NCBI GenBank assembly: GCA_025350175.1
Contig: JANXYF010000217.1
Coordinates: forward strand, 1 to 10,247
Origin: Nitrosopumilales archaeon
Lineage (GTDB): Archaea; Thermoproteota; Nitrososphaeria; Nitrososphaerales; Nitrosopumilaceae
Length of the DNA: 10,247 nucleotides
Direction: 5' to 3'
A model generated the notes under the pieces. The model saw only the letters and a program-made list of their open reading frames with translations, had not been told where the DNA came from and ran no database searches. The position numbers and the translations under genes are program-made. Numbering within the stretch: the stretch's first letter is position 1; every line of letters begins with the position of its first letter. Of this stretch, positions 1 to 6,687 are shown piece by piece.

Positions 1-916
1 TGACGTAGTTGAAAAGCAAAAAAATATACCTCCACAGCCTGTAGTTCCATCTACTCCACAGCCTGTAGTTCCATCTACTCCACAGCCTGTAGTTCCAAAG
101 TTTAACGTTACAAACTGCAACTGTGTGGTATTTCGATTGGACAATGTTCAAGATTATTGGTTAGATAATGTCCAAGCTAAAGTCATAGATACTTTTGACA
201 AGAATAACGCCAGTCTTACAATCGGAATAATCGGAGGAGATTTTGGCAGTGATGCTAAATTAAAAGAATCAATCAAGCCCAAGGTTCAGTCAGGAGTAAT
301 TGATGTGGGAATTAATGGGTGGAATTTTGAAGATTTTACTGCTTCCAATGAAACACAGCAAGCCCAACTATTACAATATTCAAAAAATAAAATATCTGAA
401 ATATTTGGAATCTCGCCTTCTGTATTCATACCGCCTTATGGTAAATTCAACAATGACACATTTTATGCCATGATGGATAATCATATTTATTTTATAAGTG
501 GTAATTTGGAATCTTTGGTTCCTCCATCTGGTGCAAATAAAATCTACTATTATCCTCCCACTGTATTTACTGGAACAAGCAGTCAAGGCAATACTACTAA
601 GAGTATAACAAATGACATGATACTTTCAGACATACAAAAAAATGTACAATCTAATGGTTATGCAATAGTTACAATCAACTTTCAAGATTATGCACAAAAC
701 AACGGCACAGTTAAGATCAATATTCCAGATGATGAAAAAATTCTAAAACTTCAATCGTTGATTGATGATGTAAGAAATAATGGGTACCGAATTGTCACTG
801 TCAAGGAGATATCAAACTCTCCCAGTGTTCCAGAATTTAGATACTTGGCCACAATTACTCTTACGCTGTCAATAATAGTTGTAATCACCATACTACCTAG
901 AATTAAGACAAACTAG
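1..916 (+). CDS. Surface-anchored polysaccharide deacetylase-fold (NodB-like) protein, probable pseudoenzyme, 5' partial
   Basis: The frame is open from base 2, so the gene starts before the window; the GTG at 125 is internal. The visible 304 residues begin with a proline-rich repeat linker, then a domain resembling archaeal NodB/DUF2334 deacetylases (residues about 36-265), which hydrolyse N-acetyl groups of glycans using one Asp and two His metal ligands. Recognisable landmarks are FRLDNVQDYW (140-145 for the Asp pair), NGWNFEDF (314-337), FIPPYGKFN and IVTINFQ. Compared with the usual DD, HGWNH and LHP motifs (family knowledge from memory), the second Asp is Asn, the two His are Asn and Phe, and the late His is Asn, so hydrolysis is unlikely. 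The C-terminus has VPEF (827-838), a hydrophobic helix and a short basic tail, like a PEFG-CTERM sorting signal. A role in binding surface glycans is inference. Confidence 0.75.
   Translation, partial: DVVEKQKNIPPQPVVPSTPQPVVPSTPQPVVPKFNVTNCNCVVFRLDNVQDYWLDNVQAKVIDTFDKNNASLTIGIIGGDFGSDAKLKESIKPKVQSGVIDVGINGWNFEDFTASNETQQAQLLQYSKNKISEIFGISPSVFIPPYGKFNNDTFYAMMDNHIYFISGNLESLVPPSGANKIYYYPPTVFTGTSSQGNTTKSITNDMILSDIQKNVQSNGYAIVTINFQDYAQNNGTVKINIPDDEKILKLQSLIDDVRNNGYRIVTVKEISNSPSVPEFRYLATITLTLSIIVVITILPRIKTN
31..97 (+). repeat. 24-bp tandem repeat, 2.8 perfect copies, coding a proline-rich linker
   Basis: The unit tccacagcctgtagttccat plus ctac occurs at 31-54 and 55-78, and 19 further bases match at 79-97. 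All copies are identical. In frame it encodes the octapeptide PQPVVPST, just before the deacetylase-like domain. Perfect DNA identity, beyond what protein conservation would need, suggests recent copy-number change by slippage. It probably acts as an extended spacer that holds the domain away from the rest of the protein. Confidence 0.9.
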
Positions 917-932
917 ATTCCAATTCAAAACA

Positions 933-1241
933 CTAGGGGTTTTTTGGACCTACCATTTCATCATCTTTTACGTCATGATCCCATTTGCCTCGTATTCCTT
1001 TGAAGAGAACCACTCCTCCAGCGCCTAACAGACCAATAGATAATGCAAGATAGAGCCAATAGTCTTGAGTCTTTTCAGAGCATTTGACATGAACTGCCAC
1101 CCCAGAGGAATAATCAAAGCATTCATCAAAATTTTGCTGTTGTACTGCAAACTGGGCATAATTTGAGTTTCCCATACCACCTAGCATAAAACCTGCAAAC
1201 ATTATCACTGCTCCAACCATGATTAACCGTATGTCACTCAT
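933..1241 (-). CDS. Small two-helix membrane protein of unknown function
   Basis: This protein of 102 residues is not recognised. The start is placed at ATG 1241 (MSDIRLIMVG), not at an upstream in-frame ATG (1265), because a TATA-like box is centred about 27 bases before 1241, which fits a leaderless transcript. A first hydrophobic helix covers about residues 4-23. A loop of about 40 residues follows with two cysteines (the CFDY and KCSE contexts) that could form a disulfide outside the cell. A second helix (WLYLALSIGLLGAGGVVLF) and a charged tail (KGIRGKWDHDVKDDE) follow. The gene converges on the deacetylase-like gene with a 16-base gap and diverges from the coiled-coil gene. Confidence 0.7.
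   Translation of the reverse strand: MSDIRLIMVGAVIMFAGFMLGGMGNSNYAQFAVQQQNFDECFDYSSGVAVHVKCSEKTQDYWLYLALSIGLLGAGGVVLFKGIRGKWDHDVKDDEMVGPKNP
936..947 (+). terminator. Possible T-stretch terminator of the deacetylase-like gene
   Basis: The bases ggggttttttgg lie 20 bases after the TAG stop of the plus-strand gene. Archaeal RNA polymerase often stops at short T runs without a strong hairpin. The run lies inside the last codons of the convergent gene, so its base composition may instead reflect that protein (PKNP end). Confidence 0.3.
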
Positions 1242-1264
1242 GACAGCGTAATTGATTCTGCACA

Positions 1265-1272
1265 ATATTTAA
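1265..1272. promoter_or_regulatory. TATA-like box between divergent genes, possibly shared
   Basis: On the minus strand ttaaatat is centred about 27 bases before ATG 1241, as expected for a leaderless start. Read on the plus strand, the same box (atatttaa) would place a start near 1295, giving about a 10-base leader before ATG 1305. No better-spaced box for the plus gene was seen, because attataga at 1283-1290 is too close to the ATG. Spacing is the only evidence. Confidence 0.45.
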
Positions 1273-1304
1273 CGTTGTCACAATTATAGAATATTGTATC
1301 AATC

Positions 1305-2585
1305 ATGGTTTTCGGATTTGGTAAGAAAAAAACACAAGAAGATAACATTGATCTAACCCAAAAGGAGAGAACAATAACCATAGAAGAAATGCCAGATATT
1401 CTTCAAGAAACCCAATCTCCACACATTACAGATACCATCAACACTGCAAAATCAGTCAAGGAGCAAGTAGAGGCACATAAAAAAAAGATTTATGAATTAA
1501 TTCTCCATCTAGAGTCAGATGATTTGAAACTAGATGACATTGACAGAAACTTGATGATAATTGTAAAACGTGGAAAAGACTCCATTGTATCCATAATAAA
1601 AAAAGAGACAACATCTAGGCTTACAAATGTAACAAAGTATGATCAGGCAATATTGCTCAATACTGAGATCGTTCAAACATTAAAGAGAATTGGCGATGTA
1701 CTAGGATTGAATTCAAGAATAATCCATATTTTTGCAAAAAAGTATGCAGATAGCCTCAAAAATGAGATTGTCAAGATGGCAGCCAACAGAAATCAATTAC
1801 AAGTTTCCATAAATTTTGTAGAAAATCTTAAAGTGAATTGTGAAAATATTATCGAACTAGGTAAAAAAATAACAGAAGAAAAAACAAAGATTATACAAAA
1901 AACAGATAGAGTTTCAGAGATAATCTCAGAGTTGGGTGTTTTAAGAAATAGCATCATATCACTTGAGAAACAAATACTTGATTTAAAATCCATCAAAGAA
2001 TATTCAAAATATCTTGAGATTAAAAACAAAATAGATTCATTGTCTTCTGAAAAAAACGAGATAAAAAATATCATAGACATGCAGTTCTCAAAGATTTCAA
2101 GGCCACTGGGAAAGTACAGCTATATCTCATCGTTTGAAAAACCAGTTAAAAAAATGATGGATGAATTAGTTTCTGACCCATATCAAGTAATTTCACCTCA
2201 GAACAAAGCCACCATAATACAAATACTTGAAGCTGTTACAAAGTCAGTTTCATCAGGTTCCATTTCTGTTAAAGATACTGACAAGTCTTTAGAGCAGATA
2301 AATGAGACAGTATCACAACTAGACGAATTTATCACACTAAAGGAATTATACTCAAACAAAGTATCAAATCTTGAAAAAGATCTAGTTATTTTTGATATCA
2401 AACTATTAGAGTCAAAAGAACAAGGTTTACAGAAAGCAAAAATAGATTTTACAAATATGGAATCTACAAAAAAGAAACTTGAAGATGACATAAATGATGA
2501 TAACAGTCAACTTGAAAAATATGTATTGCATCTTGAATCAGACCTTGCCAGAGTTACAAACTCAAAGATCATTTTAAAAAAATAG
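1305..2585 (+). CDS. Long coiled-coil protein with an amphipathic, possibly membrane-binding N-terminus
   Basis: The protein has 426 residues, no signal peptide and no transmembrane helix. It opens with MVFGFGKKK, a short hydrophobic-then-basic segment like those that dock cytoplasmic proteins on membranes. Residues 20-45 look disordered. Residues 46-180 are mostly helical. Strong heptad-like coiled-coil character covers about 185-262 and 340-420, rich in K, E, I and L. Between them, residues 265-335 (SRPLGKYSY onwards) look like a compact helical domain containing VSDPYQVISPQNK, so the layout resembles a hairpin with a globular tip. A catalytic motif or P-loop was not seen, which argues against an SbcC/SMC ATPase. 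It is the first of four co-directional genes leading to a JAMM protease. A scaffolding or membrane-remodelling role is inference. Confidence 0.75.
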   Translation: MVFGFGKKKTQEDNIDLTQKERTITIEEMPDILQETQSPHITDTINTAKSVKEQVEAHKKKIYELILHLESDDLKLDDIDRNLMIIVKRGKDSIVSIIKKETTSRLTNVTKYDQAILLNTEIVQTLKRIGDVLGLNSRIIHIFAKKYADSLKNEIVKMAANRNQLQVSINFVENLKVNCENIIELGKKITEEKTKIIQKTDRVSEIISELGVLRNSIISLEKQILDLKSIKEYSKYLEIKNKIDSLSSEKNEIKNIIDMQFSKISRPLGKYSYISSFEKPVKKMMDELVSDPYQVISPQNKATIIQILEAVTKSVSSGSISVKDTDKSLEQINETVSQLDEFITLKELYSNKVSNLEKDLVIFDIKLLESKEQGLQKAKIDFTNMESTKKKLEDDINDDNSQLEKYVLHLESDLARVTNSKIILKK

Positions 2586-2606
2586 AATACCAATGCTATT
2601 TTGAAG

Positions 2607-2616
2607 ATTAATTAGT
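2607..2616 (+). promoter_or_regulatory. TATA-like box before the JAMM gene
   Basis: The AT-only core of gattaattag is centred about 26 bases before ATG 2637 in a 51-base intergenic gap. This would give a leaderless transcript. The match is weak, so read-through from the coiled-coil gene is also possible. Confidence 0.35.
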
Positions 2617-2636
2617 TTGATAGTACGAGTCATCAT

Positions 2637-3050
2637 ATGATCTTCTTCAAGACGGAAAAACATCAAAGAGCCATAACTATCAAGAAGGATACCAGAGATG
2701 GAATTCTTTCATATTGCAAAATGAATCATCCAAATGAATGCATACTCATACTTCGTGGAAAATCAAGAAAAGGAAAAGTCCTAGTCGATGGATTGGTCAT
2801 TCCACCGTTCTTTCACACAGGTCCAACTTTTGCAGGATTTCCTCATTCGTTCCTACCGTTTGATACAAGCTATGTAGGCACAGTACATTCTCATCCAACT
2901 GGTCTTGCCAAGCCCTCAGTCACTGATCTGCACAATTTTTTTGGCTTTGTCTCAATTATCATACAATCACCGTATGAAGACGGTGACATTTTTGCATATG
3001 ACCGTGATGGTAACCTCCTCGAGGTAACAATAAGTTCGGACGAATCATGA
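2637..3050 (+). CDS. Stand-alone JAMM/MPN+ zinc metalloprotease
   Basis: The protein has 137 residues, essentially one MPN domain. It carries the complete JAMM signature: Glu34 (NECILIL), His84 and His86 in HSHP, Ser94 and Asp97 in PSVTD, with exactly ten residues between the second His and the Asp. These residues bind the catalytic zinc and activate water in enzymes that cleave isopeptide bonds to ubiquitin-like proteins (Rpn11, CSN5, archaeal HvJAMM1). It is not RadC, which is longer with an N-terminal helix-hairpin-helix. There is no signal peptide, so it acts in the cytoplasm. No ubiquitin-like modifier, E1 or E2 is in the window. The next gene starts 21 bases on and encodes a membrane zinc-ribbon protein, suggesting a shared operon. 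The substrate is unknown. Confidence 0.88.
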   Translation: MIFFKTEKHQRAITIKKDTRDGILSYCKMNHPNECILILRGKSRKGKVLVDGLVIPPFFHTGPTFAGFPHSFLPFDTSYVGTVHSHPTGLAKPSVTDLHNFFGFVSIIIQSPYEDGDIFAYDRDGNLLEVTISSDES

Positions 3051-3056
3051 CAAAAA

Positions 3057-3064
3057 TTTATAAG
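3057..3064 (+). promoter_or_regulatory. Strong TATA box before the zinc-ribbon gene
   Basis: tttataag just after the JAMM stop codon is one of the two best TATA-box matches in the window. Its centre lies only 12 bases before ATG 3072 but about 26 bases before the in-frame TTG at 3087. It suggests an internal promoter in the gene cluster and casts doubt on the ATG as start. Confidence 0.5.
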
Positions 3065-3071
3065 CTTTTTG

Positions 3072-3398
3072 ATGTACCATCTAGTATTGATTAATTACAA
3101 GACTTATCTCATATTCCTTTTCGGCTCACTTGCAGTAAGTATAGGCCTGCAGATGCTATTGCCATTCCCATTTGGCTTGATTGCAGCATTGGCTATTTTC
3201 ATAGTATTCCCACTATTCTTAAGAAACAGAGCAATGAAACGAATGGGAGGAATGGGCTCTGATGGCGGAGGAGCTGGTGGAGAAGGATTCTTCGGACAGA
3301 GTCAAGGTGTAAAATACATCTGTCTTGCATGTAATAACAAGTACAAAGGTGGAATGTGTCCAAGATGCGGCTCTAAGATGAAAAGAGCAGACTTTTAA
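3072..3398 (+). CDS. Two-helix membrane protein with C-terminal zinc ribbon
   Basis: The protein has 108 residues from ATG 3072. Two hydrophobic helices (about 12-30 and 33-50) form a hairpin joined by a tight PFPFG turn. A basic stretch (RNRAMKR) and a flexible glycine-rich linker (59-75) follow. The end is a short zinc ribbon with Cys84, Cys87, Cys96 and Cys99 (CLAC and CPRC pairs). The positive residues after helix 2 suggest that both the linker and ribbon are cytoplasmic. Such ribbons usually mediate protein or nucleic-acid binding. The family is not recognised more precisely. A TTG at 3087 is an alternative start that fits the TATA box better and would give 103 residues. It lies between the JAMM gene and a small unknown gene, so it may recruit cytoplasmic partners to the membrane (inference). 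Confidence 0.75.
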   Translation: MYHLVLINYKTYLIFLFGSLAVSIGLQMLLPFPFGLIAALAIFIVFPLFLRNRAMKRMGGMGSDGGGAGGEGFFGQSQGVKYICLACNNKYKGGMCPRCGSKMKRADF

Positions 3399-3408
3399 TC
3401 ATCCAGAA

Positions 3409-3741
3409 ATGAAACTTGAAGAACTACGTAGCAAAGCATTATTTCAAAATACAATAGACACTTGGATAATGTTGTGTGAAGAAAAAAACATGGATTGGTA
3501 TTCTCCTGAGAATTACATGCAATTCATTGCACATCTTTTCAAAAGCGGATTAAAGTTACAAAAATTTCCATTATGCATAAAAGAATCTGGAGGAATGTAT
3601 CAGAGGGGTAAGGACAAGACACAATTTGCAGAGACACTTGCCCAGTCAACAGACCAAAATGCTGCAGCTTATACTGTCAGACTCTCAGACGATACAATAA
3701 AAATAATTCGTCAATTCAATTCTAGTGTTGTAGTTAACTGA
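3409..3741 (+). CDS. Conserved-looking small cytoplasmic protein, function unknown
   Basis: The 110-residue protein is not recognised. It starts at ATG 3409, ten bases after the zinc-ribbon gene, so it is almost certainly in the same transcript. The first two thirds look helical (MKLEELRSKALFQ, IDTWIMLCEEK, YMQFIAHLFKSGLKL), followed by a probable strand-turn region and a C-terminal helix and strand (DDTIKIIRQFN, SSVVVN). There is no signal peptide or transmembrane helix. The two cysteines are not arranged as a metal site. No clear Shine-Dalgarno sequence precedes it. It is the last gene of the four-gene co-directional run. Confidence 0.65.
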   Translation: MKLEELRSKALFQNTIDTWIMLCEEKNMDWYSPENYMQFIAHLFKSGLKLQKFPLCIKESGGMYQRGKDKTQFAETLAQSTDQNAAAYTVRLSDDTIKIIRQFNSSVVVN

Positions 3742-3777
3742 ATCGCTTTCAAAAATCAGTTGCATGTAAACTATGGA

Positions 3778-4149
3778 TTAATTTTTTCTTTTCTTAAGAA
3801 ATTGAGTGATTGCAACTACTGGAATCTCATTTGATTGATCGATGACCAATATCTCTTGATTGTATTGGGTTTTGATAGTAGATTTGAATTCAGGCATATC
3901 ACAGTAATACACAGATGCAACATGAGTGGTTCCATTGAGAACTTCTCTTGTAACATCTTCAGATTCTGGAAAGTTTGTAAAACTTATCAGATATCCACCA
4001 CACCAACCAATAGACGGAGTATTTGGCGGGATTGCACTTGTTAGGAACTTTTCCATGGATACGTATTTTGATATATGATGTATGATTATCTTTTTCACGG
4101 GTTTGTATTCTACTTCTGGAATCATCTCAGTAACGCTTTCTGTGGTCAT
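3778..4149 (-). CDS. Small unknown protein with a basic C-terminal tail
   Basis: The protein has 123 residues from the second of two adjacent ATGs (4149); the first is at 4152. A TATA-like box centred near 4174 is 25 bases from 4149, which favours that start. The family is not recognised. The pattern is alternating short strands and helices (KKIIIHHISKYV, IGWCGGYLISFTNF, HVASVYYCDMPEF, EILVID), suggesting a compact alpha/beta domain, and it ends in KKRKN. No membrane helix, signal peptide or catalytic motif is evident; the two Cys residues (in GWCGG and YYCDM) may be functional. The gene is separated from the upstream transporter operon by 124 bases with its own promoter, so it is probably not part of it. 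Confidence 0.65.
   Translation of the reverse strand: MTTESVTEMIPEVEYKPVKKIIIHHISKYVSMEKFLTSAIPPNTPSIGWCGGYLISFTNFPESEDVTREVLNGTTHVASVYYCDMPEFKSTIKTQYNQEILVIDQSNEIPVVAITQFLKKRKN
3779..3794 (+). terminator. Possible T-rich terminator of the four-gene run
   Basis: A pyrimidine tract (taattttttcttttct) lies about 38 bases after the TGA of the last plus-strand gene. It would suit archaeal T-stretch termination. It coincides with the lysine-rich C-terminus of the opposite gene, which could explain it equally well. Confidence 0.35.
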
Positions 4150-4170
4150 CATTTTAAGATAGAATCAATA

Positions 4171-4178
4171 GTATTTAG
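4171..4178 (-). promoter_or_regulatory. TATA-like box of the small unknown gene
   Basis: On the minus strand ctaaatac is centred about 25 bases before ATG 4149, as expected for a leaderless archaeal transcript. The 4153-4276 gap that contains it holds no other gene that I can see. Confidence 0.45.
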
Positions 4179-4276
4179 GCTATTTTCAAATATTTTACTA
4201 GCCATACCAAGATTTGAAAGGATTAATCTAACGAAAAAGTCAAACCTGCAGACAAAGAATTTCATTTCTAGTAAGA

Positions 4277-5638
4277 TTATCGTCGTAGTCTAGGATTTAT
4301 TATAACATCCATTGCCTGACCCATAAATACAAACGCAAGACCAGTTATTGCAATTAAAATTCCAGGAGGCAAGATCCACCACCACATACCCCGAGCTGCT
4401 GCACTATACGAGTTTGCATCATGCAATATTTGTCCCCATGTCGGAAAAGTAGGATCACCTAGTCCTAGAAAACTAAGACCTGCTTCAGTAGTAATTGCAG
4501 CAGGAACTGATATAGCAATGCTTGCAAATGCATATGGAAGAAGTTGTGGAAGTATGTGTTTGAATATTATTTTATAATCTTTTTGGCCCATCAGTTTTGA
4601 TGCCTCGACATACTGGAGTGTTTTTATCTGCATTGCCATACTTCGTGAAACCTTGGCTATTCCTACCCAGCCAAAGATTACAAGGAACCCAACCATCAGA
4701 AATATACTATTTCCGATAGTTACTGCCAAAATTATCAAGAGTGGAAGAGCTGGCATGGCATAAATTATATCGTTAAAACGCATCAATGCCTCATCAGTAA
4801 CTTTGCCCTTGAATCCTGCATACACCCCATAGAGAAGGCCAAGTATTACAGAGCCAATTGATACAGTTATTCCGATGAAAAGAGCCAAAGGTGTTCCCCA
4901 AAGCAAACCAATGGATAGATCTCGTCTGAGCTCGTCTGTTCCCATCATTCCATAAACTTTGCCTCCTAAAACTAGATTGGACTTTACAAGAACAGGTTTT
5001 CCAGATACATCATACAAATGAACTCTGAAAACATAATTGCCTTTGAGAATTTTATTTTCATCAAGTTTCGAGAATATAATTTTTTCAGAAGAAAGAGTAT
5101 CAAATGAAAACAAGTATTTGCTTTTATCATTTGTGAGATTTTTTACAATTACATTTTGCGTTGAAAAGATCATACTGGTGTATGTTGTTTCAGAATTGCT
5201 AAAAGGTAATGATGTTGAAATTAACTGTAGTTCAATTCCATCAGGTCGTGTCACAGATATCTGCAACAACGGAGAGCCGCTGTATTTTGCAGTATACCTA
5301 TAGATAAAATCGCTTGGAAATCCATCATACTGGTAATTTACAACAAATGAATCTGTAAGAACATATACAGATTCTAGTTGTTGTGATGAGCTTTGCGGTT
5401 GTAGTATCAAGTGTTCTGGGATTTTTTCAGATTGGAAATAATTTATCCAAGCAGGTTGTGCAGATTTTGGATACAATAACCAACTTGCCGGGTCATTCCA
5501 TGTCTTAAAGTTATCAACAGGCATAGTTACAAATGCAATAATGGACATCAAGAAAAGGACGGCAAGTATTACAATTCCTGTCATCCCTATTTTACTGTGG
5601 GAGAACTCATGCCAGATGTCTTTTGCTGAAAAACTCAT
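4277..5638 (-). CDS. ABC transporter permease, DppC/OppC type, with a large extracytoplasmic insertion
   Basis: The protein has 453 residues against about 280-300 for the family. After a cytoplasmic start and helix 1 (about 17-38), residues 45-228 form a soluble, strand-rich domain outside the membrane. The canonical permease then resumes at GTDELRRD (233-240) with five further helices. The EAA loop that docks the ATPase is intact (EASKLMGQ to HILPQLLP, 345-368), followed by the typical LSFLGLGDP and WGQIL segments. The protein ends in NPRLRR. Its start overlaps the stop of the DppB-type gene by four bases (ATGA), which points to translational coupling and a 1:1 heterodimer. It forms half of the transmembrane channel of a peptide-family importer. 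The substrate cannot be read from sequence; the family also takes up nickel and sugars. No ATPase gene follows. Confidence 0.93.
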   Translation of the reverse strand: MSFSAKDIWHEFSHSKIGMTGIVILAVLFLMSIIAFVTMPVDNFKTWNDPASWLLYPKSAQPAWINYFQSEKIPEHLILQPQSSSQQLESVYVLTDSFVVNYQYDGFPSDFIYRYTAKYSGSPLLQISVTRPDGIELQLISTSLPFSNSETTYTSMIFSTQNVIVKNLTNDKSKYLFSFDTLSSEKIIFSKLDENKILKGNYVFRVHLYDVSGKPVLVKSNLVLGGKVYGMMGTDELRRDLSIGLLWGTPLALFIGITVSIGSVILGLLYGVYAGFKGKVTDEALMRFNDIIYAMPALPLLIILAVTIGNSIFLMVGFLVIFGWVGIAKVSRSMAMQIKTLQYVEASKLMGQKDYKIIFKHILPQLLPYAFASIAISVPAAITTEAGLSFLGLGDPTFPTWGQILHDANSYSAAARGMWWWILPPGILIAITGLAFVFMGQAMDVIINPRLRR

Positions 5639-6687
5639 TCTCGTCTTACCCTAGGATCAAAGTATCCATACAAGACATCAGCTACAAACACACTTGCTAG
5701 GAAAAATGCAGTCAAAACATATGTTGCGCCAATTATAACTGGTAAATCTAAAACACTGATTGCTTCAAAGTATAGCCTACCCATACCTGGCCAATCAAAA
5801 ACTGCTTCTGTTATTATTGCTCCACCAAGAGAGCCTGACAAGCTAAGTGCAAGAATTGTCACAATGGGCGGTGCTGCGTTTTTTAGTGCATGAGAGTATA
5901 ATATTCGCTTTTCATCTATTCCGGCTGCCCTTTTTGCCATGATAAAGTCCTCTTGTAATACGCCGACTAGGAAATTTCTTACCAAATATGCCCAGGAGCC
6001 AAATCCGATTAGAACCAGAGTAATTAATGGAAGTGCCATGTGATACAAGAGAGACCCCAAATATCCCGGGTCAGTTACAGAAATTTCAGGGGTTGCCCTT
6101 GCAGGAAATATAGGATAAAGAAATGCAAAAACAAAGATCATAAGAACACCTATCCACCAGACTGGAAAGCTGCTCGATATTATTGCAAAGCCTGAAGTTA
6201 TCTTGTCAATCTTTGAGTTTACCTTACTTGCAGCAACCGCCCCCAGAAATATTCCAAGAACAGAAACTATTGCAGTAGCTGTTGTAAAAAGAAGAATTGT
6301 TCTTGGCAATTTTTCTAATATTATATCTTTAACATCAGATGAACCGCTGTCACTTGTAAGAAATTTAGCGTGGCCAAAGTCTAGTGTTAAAATTTTGTAC
6401 ATCGACAAACCAATTCTTTGAGGAGAGTACCACGGTTGATCAAGGCCTAGAGATTTAATTCGTTGCTGGATTTGATTTTCTACGTATGAGTCTAGCTGTT
6501 CAGTTGTTTTAAAACTTGCCAAAAGACTTTTGTTGTTGGTAACTTGCTGCCTTATTTCTAATGAAACACTTTGTTTGGATATTGAATCCATGTTTGCCCC
6601 CACTAATGCAATTGTAACAAGAAGTGTTGCCATCAACACTCCAAACATTGTAATTGCACGTTTTGCAAGGAATTTTTTAAATCCCAT
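5635..6687 (-). CDS. ABC transporter permease, DppB/OppB type
   Basis: The 350-residue protein has a near-normal family length. It shows helix 1 (about 11-30), an extracytoplasmic segment of about 90 residues, then the permease core from about 120. The EAA loop is present (AKRAAGIDEKRILYSHALKN, 251-270). Other DppB hallmarks are ITEAVFDWPGMGRL (292-305), the following DLPVI, and the DPRVRRE end. It pairs with the DppC-type protein to make the channel. Its ATG directly follows the TAG stop of the binding-protein gene with no gap, and its stop overlaps the next start by four bases, so all three genes form one operon. It has no unusual domain, in contrast to its two partners. Confidence 0.94.
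   Translation of the reverse strand: MGFKKFLAKRAITMFGVLMATLLVTIALVGANMDSISKQSVSLEIRQQVTNNKSLLASFKTTEQLDSYVENQIQQRIKSLGLDQPWYSPQRIGLSMYKILTLDFGHAKFLTSDSGSSDVKDIILEKLPRTILLFTTATAIVSVLGIFLGAVAASKVNSKIDKITSGFAIISSSFPVWWIGVLMIFVFAFLYPIFPARATPEISVTDPGYLGSLLYHMALPLITLVLIGFGSWAYLVRNFLVGVLQEDFIMAKRAAGIDEKRILYSHALKNAAPPIVTILALSLSGSLGGAIITEAVFDWPGMGRLYFEAISVLDLPVIIGATYVLTAFFLASVFVADVLYGYFDPRVRRE

Noticed and set aside
31..97. CRISPR-like direct repeats
   Set aside because: The copies are contiguous with no spacers, are in frame with a proline-rich protein, and only 2.8 copies exist.
125..127. GTG as the start of the deacetylase-like gene
   Set aside because: The frame is open to the left edge and encodes the repeat linker in phase, and no promoter sits at the right distance, so the GTG is an internal Val codon.
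1305..2585. SMC/SbcC-type ATPase
   Set aside because: The coiled coils resemble it, but no Walker A, Walker B or signature motif is visible and there is no ATPase head at either end.
2637..3050. RadC-type DNA repair protein
   Set aside because: RadC proteins also carry the JAMM motif, but they are longer with an N-terminal helix-hairpin-helix region that is absent here.
4153..4276. Small gene or ATPase remnant after the DppC-type gene
   Set aside because: No convincing coding frame or Walker motif was found. The stretch holds only a promoter for the next gene and a short T-rich run on the minus strand.
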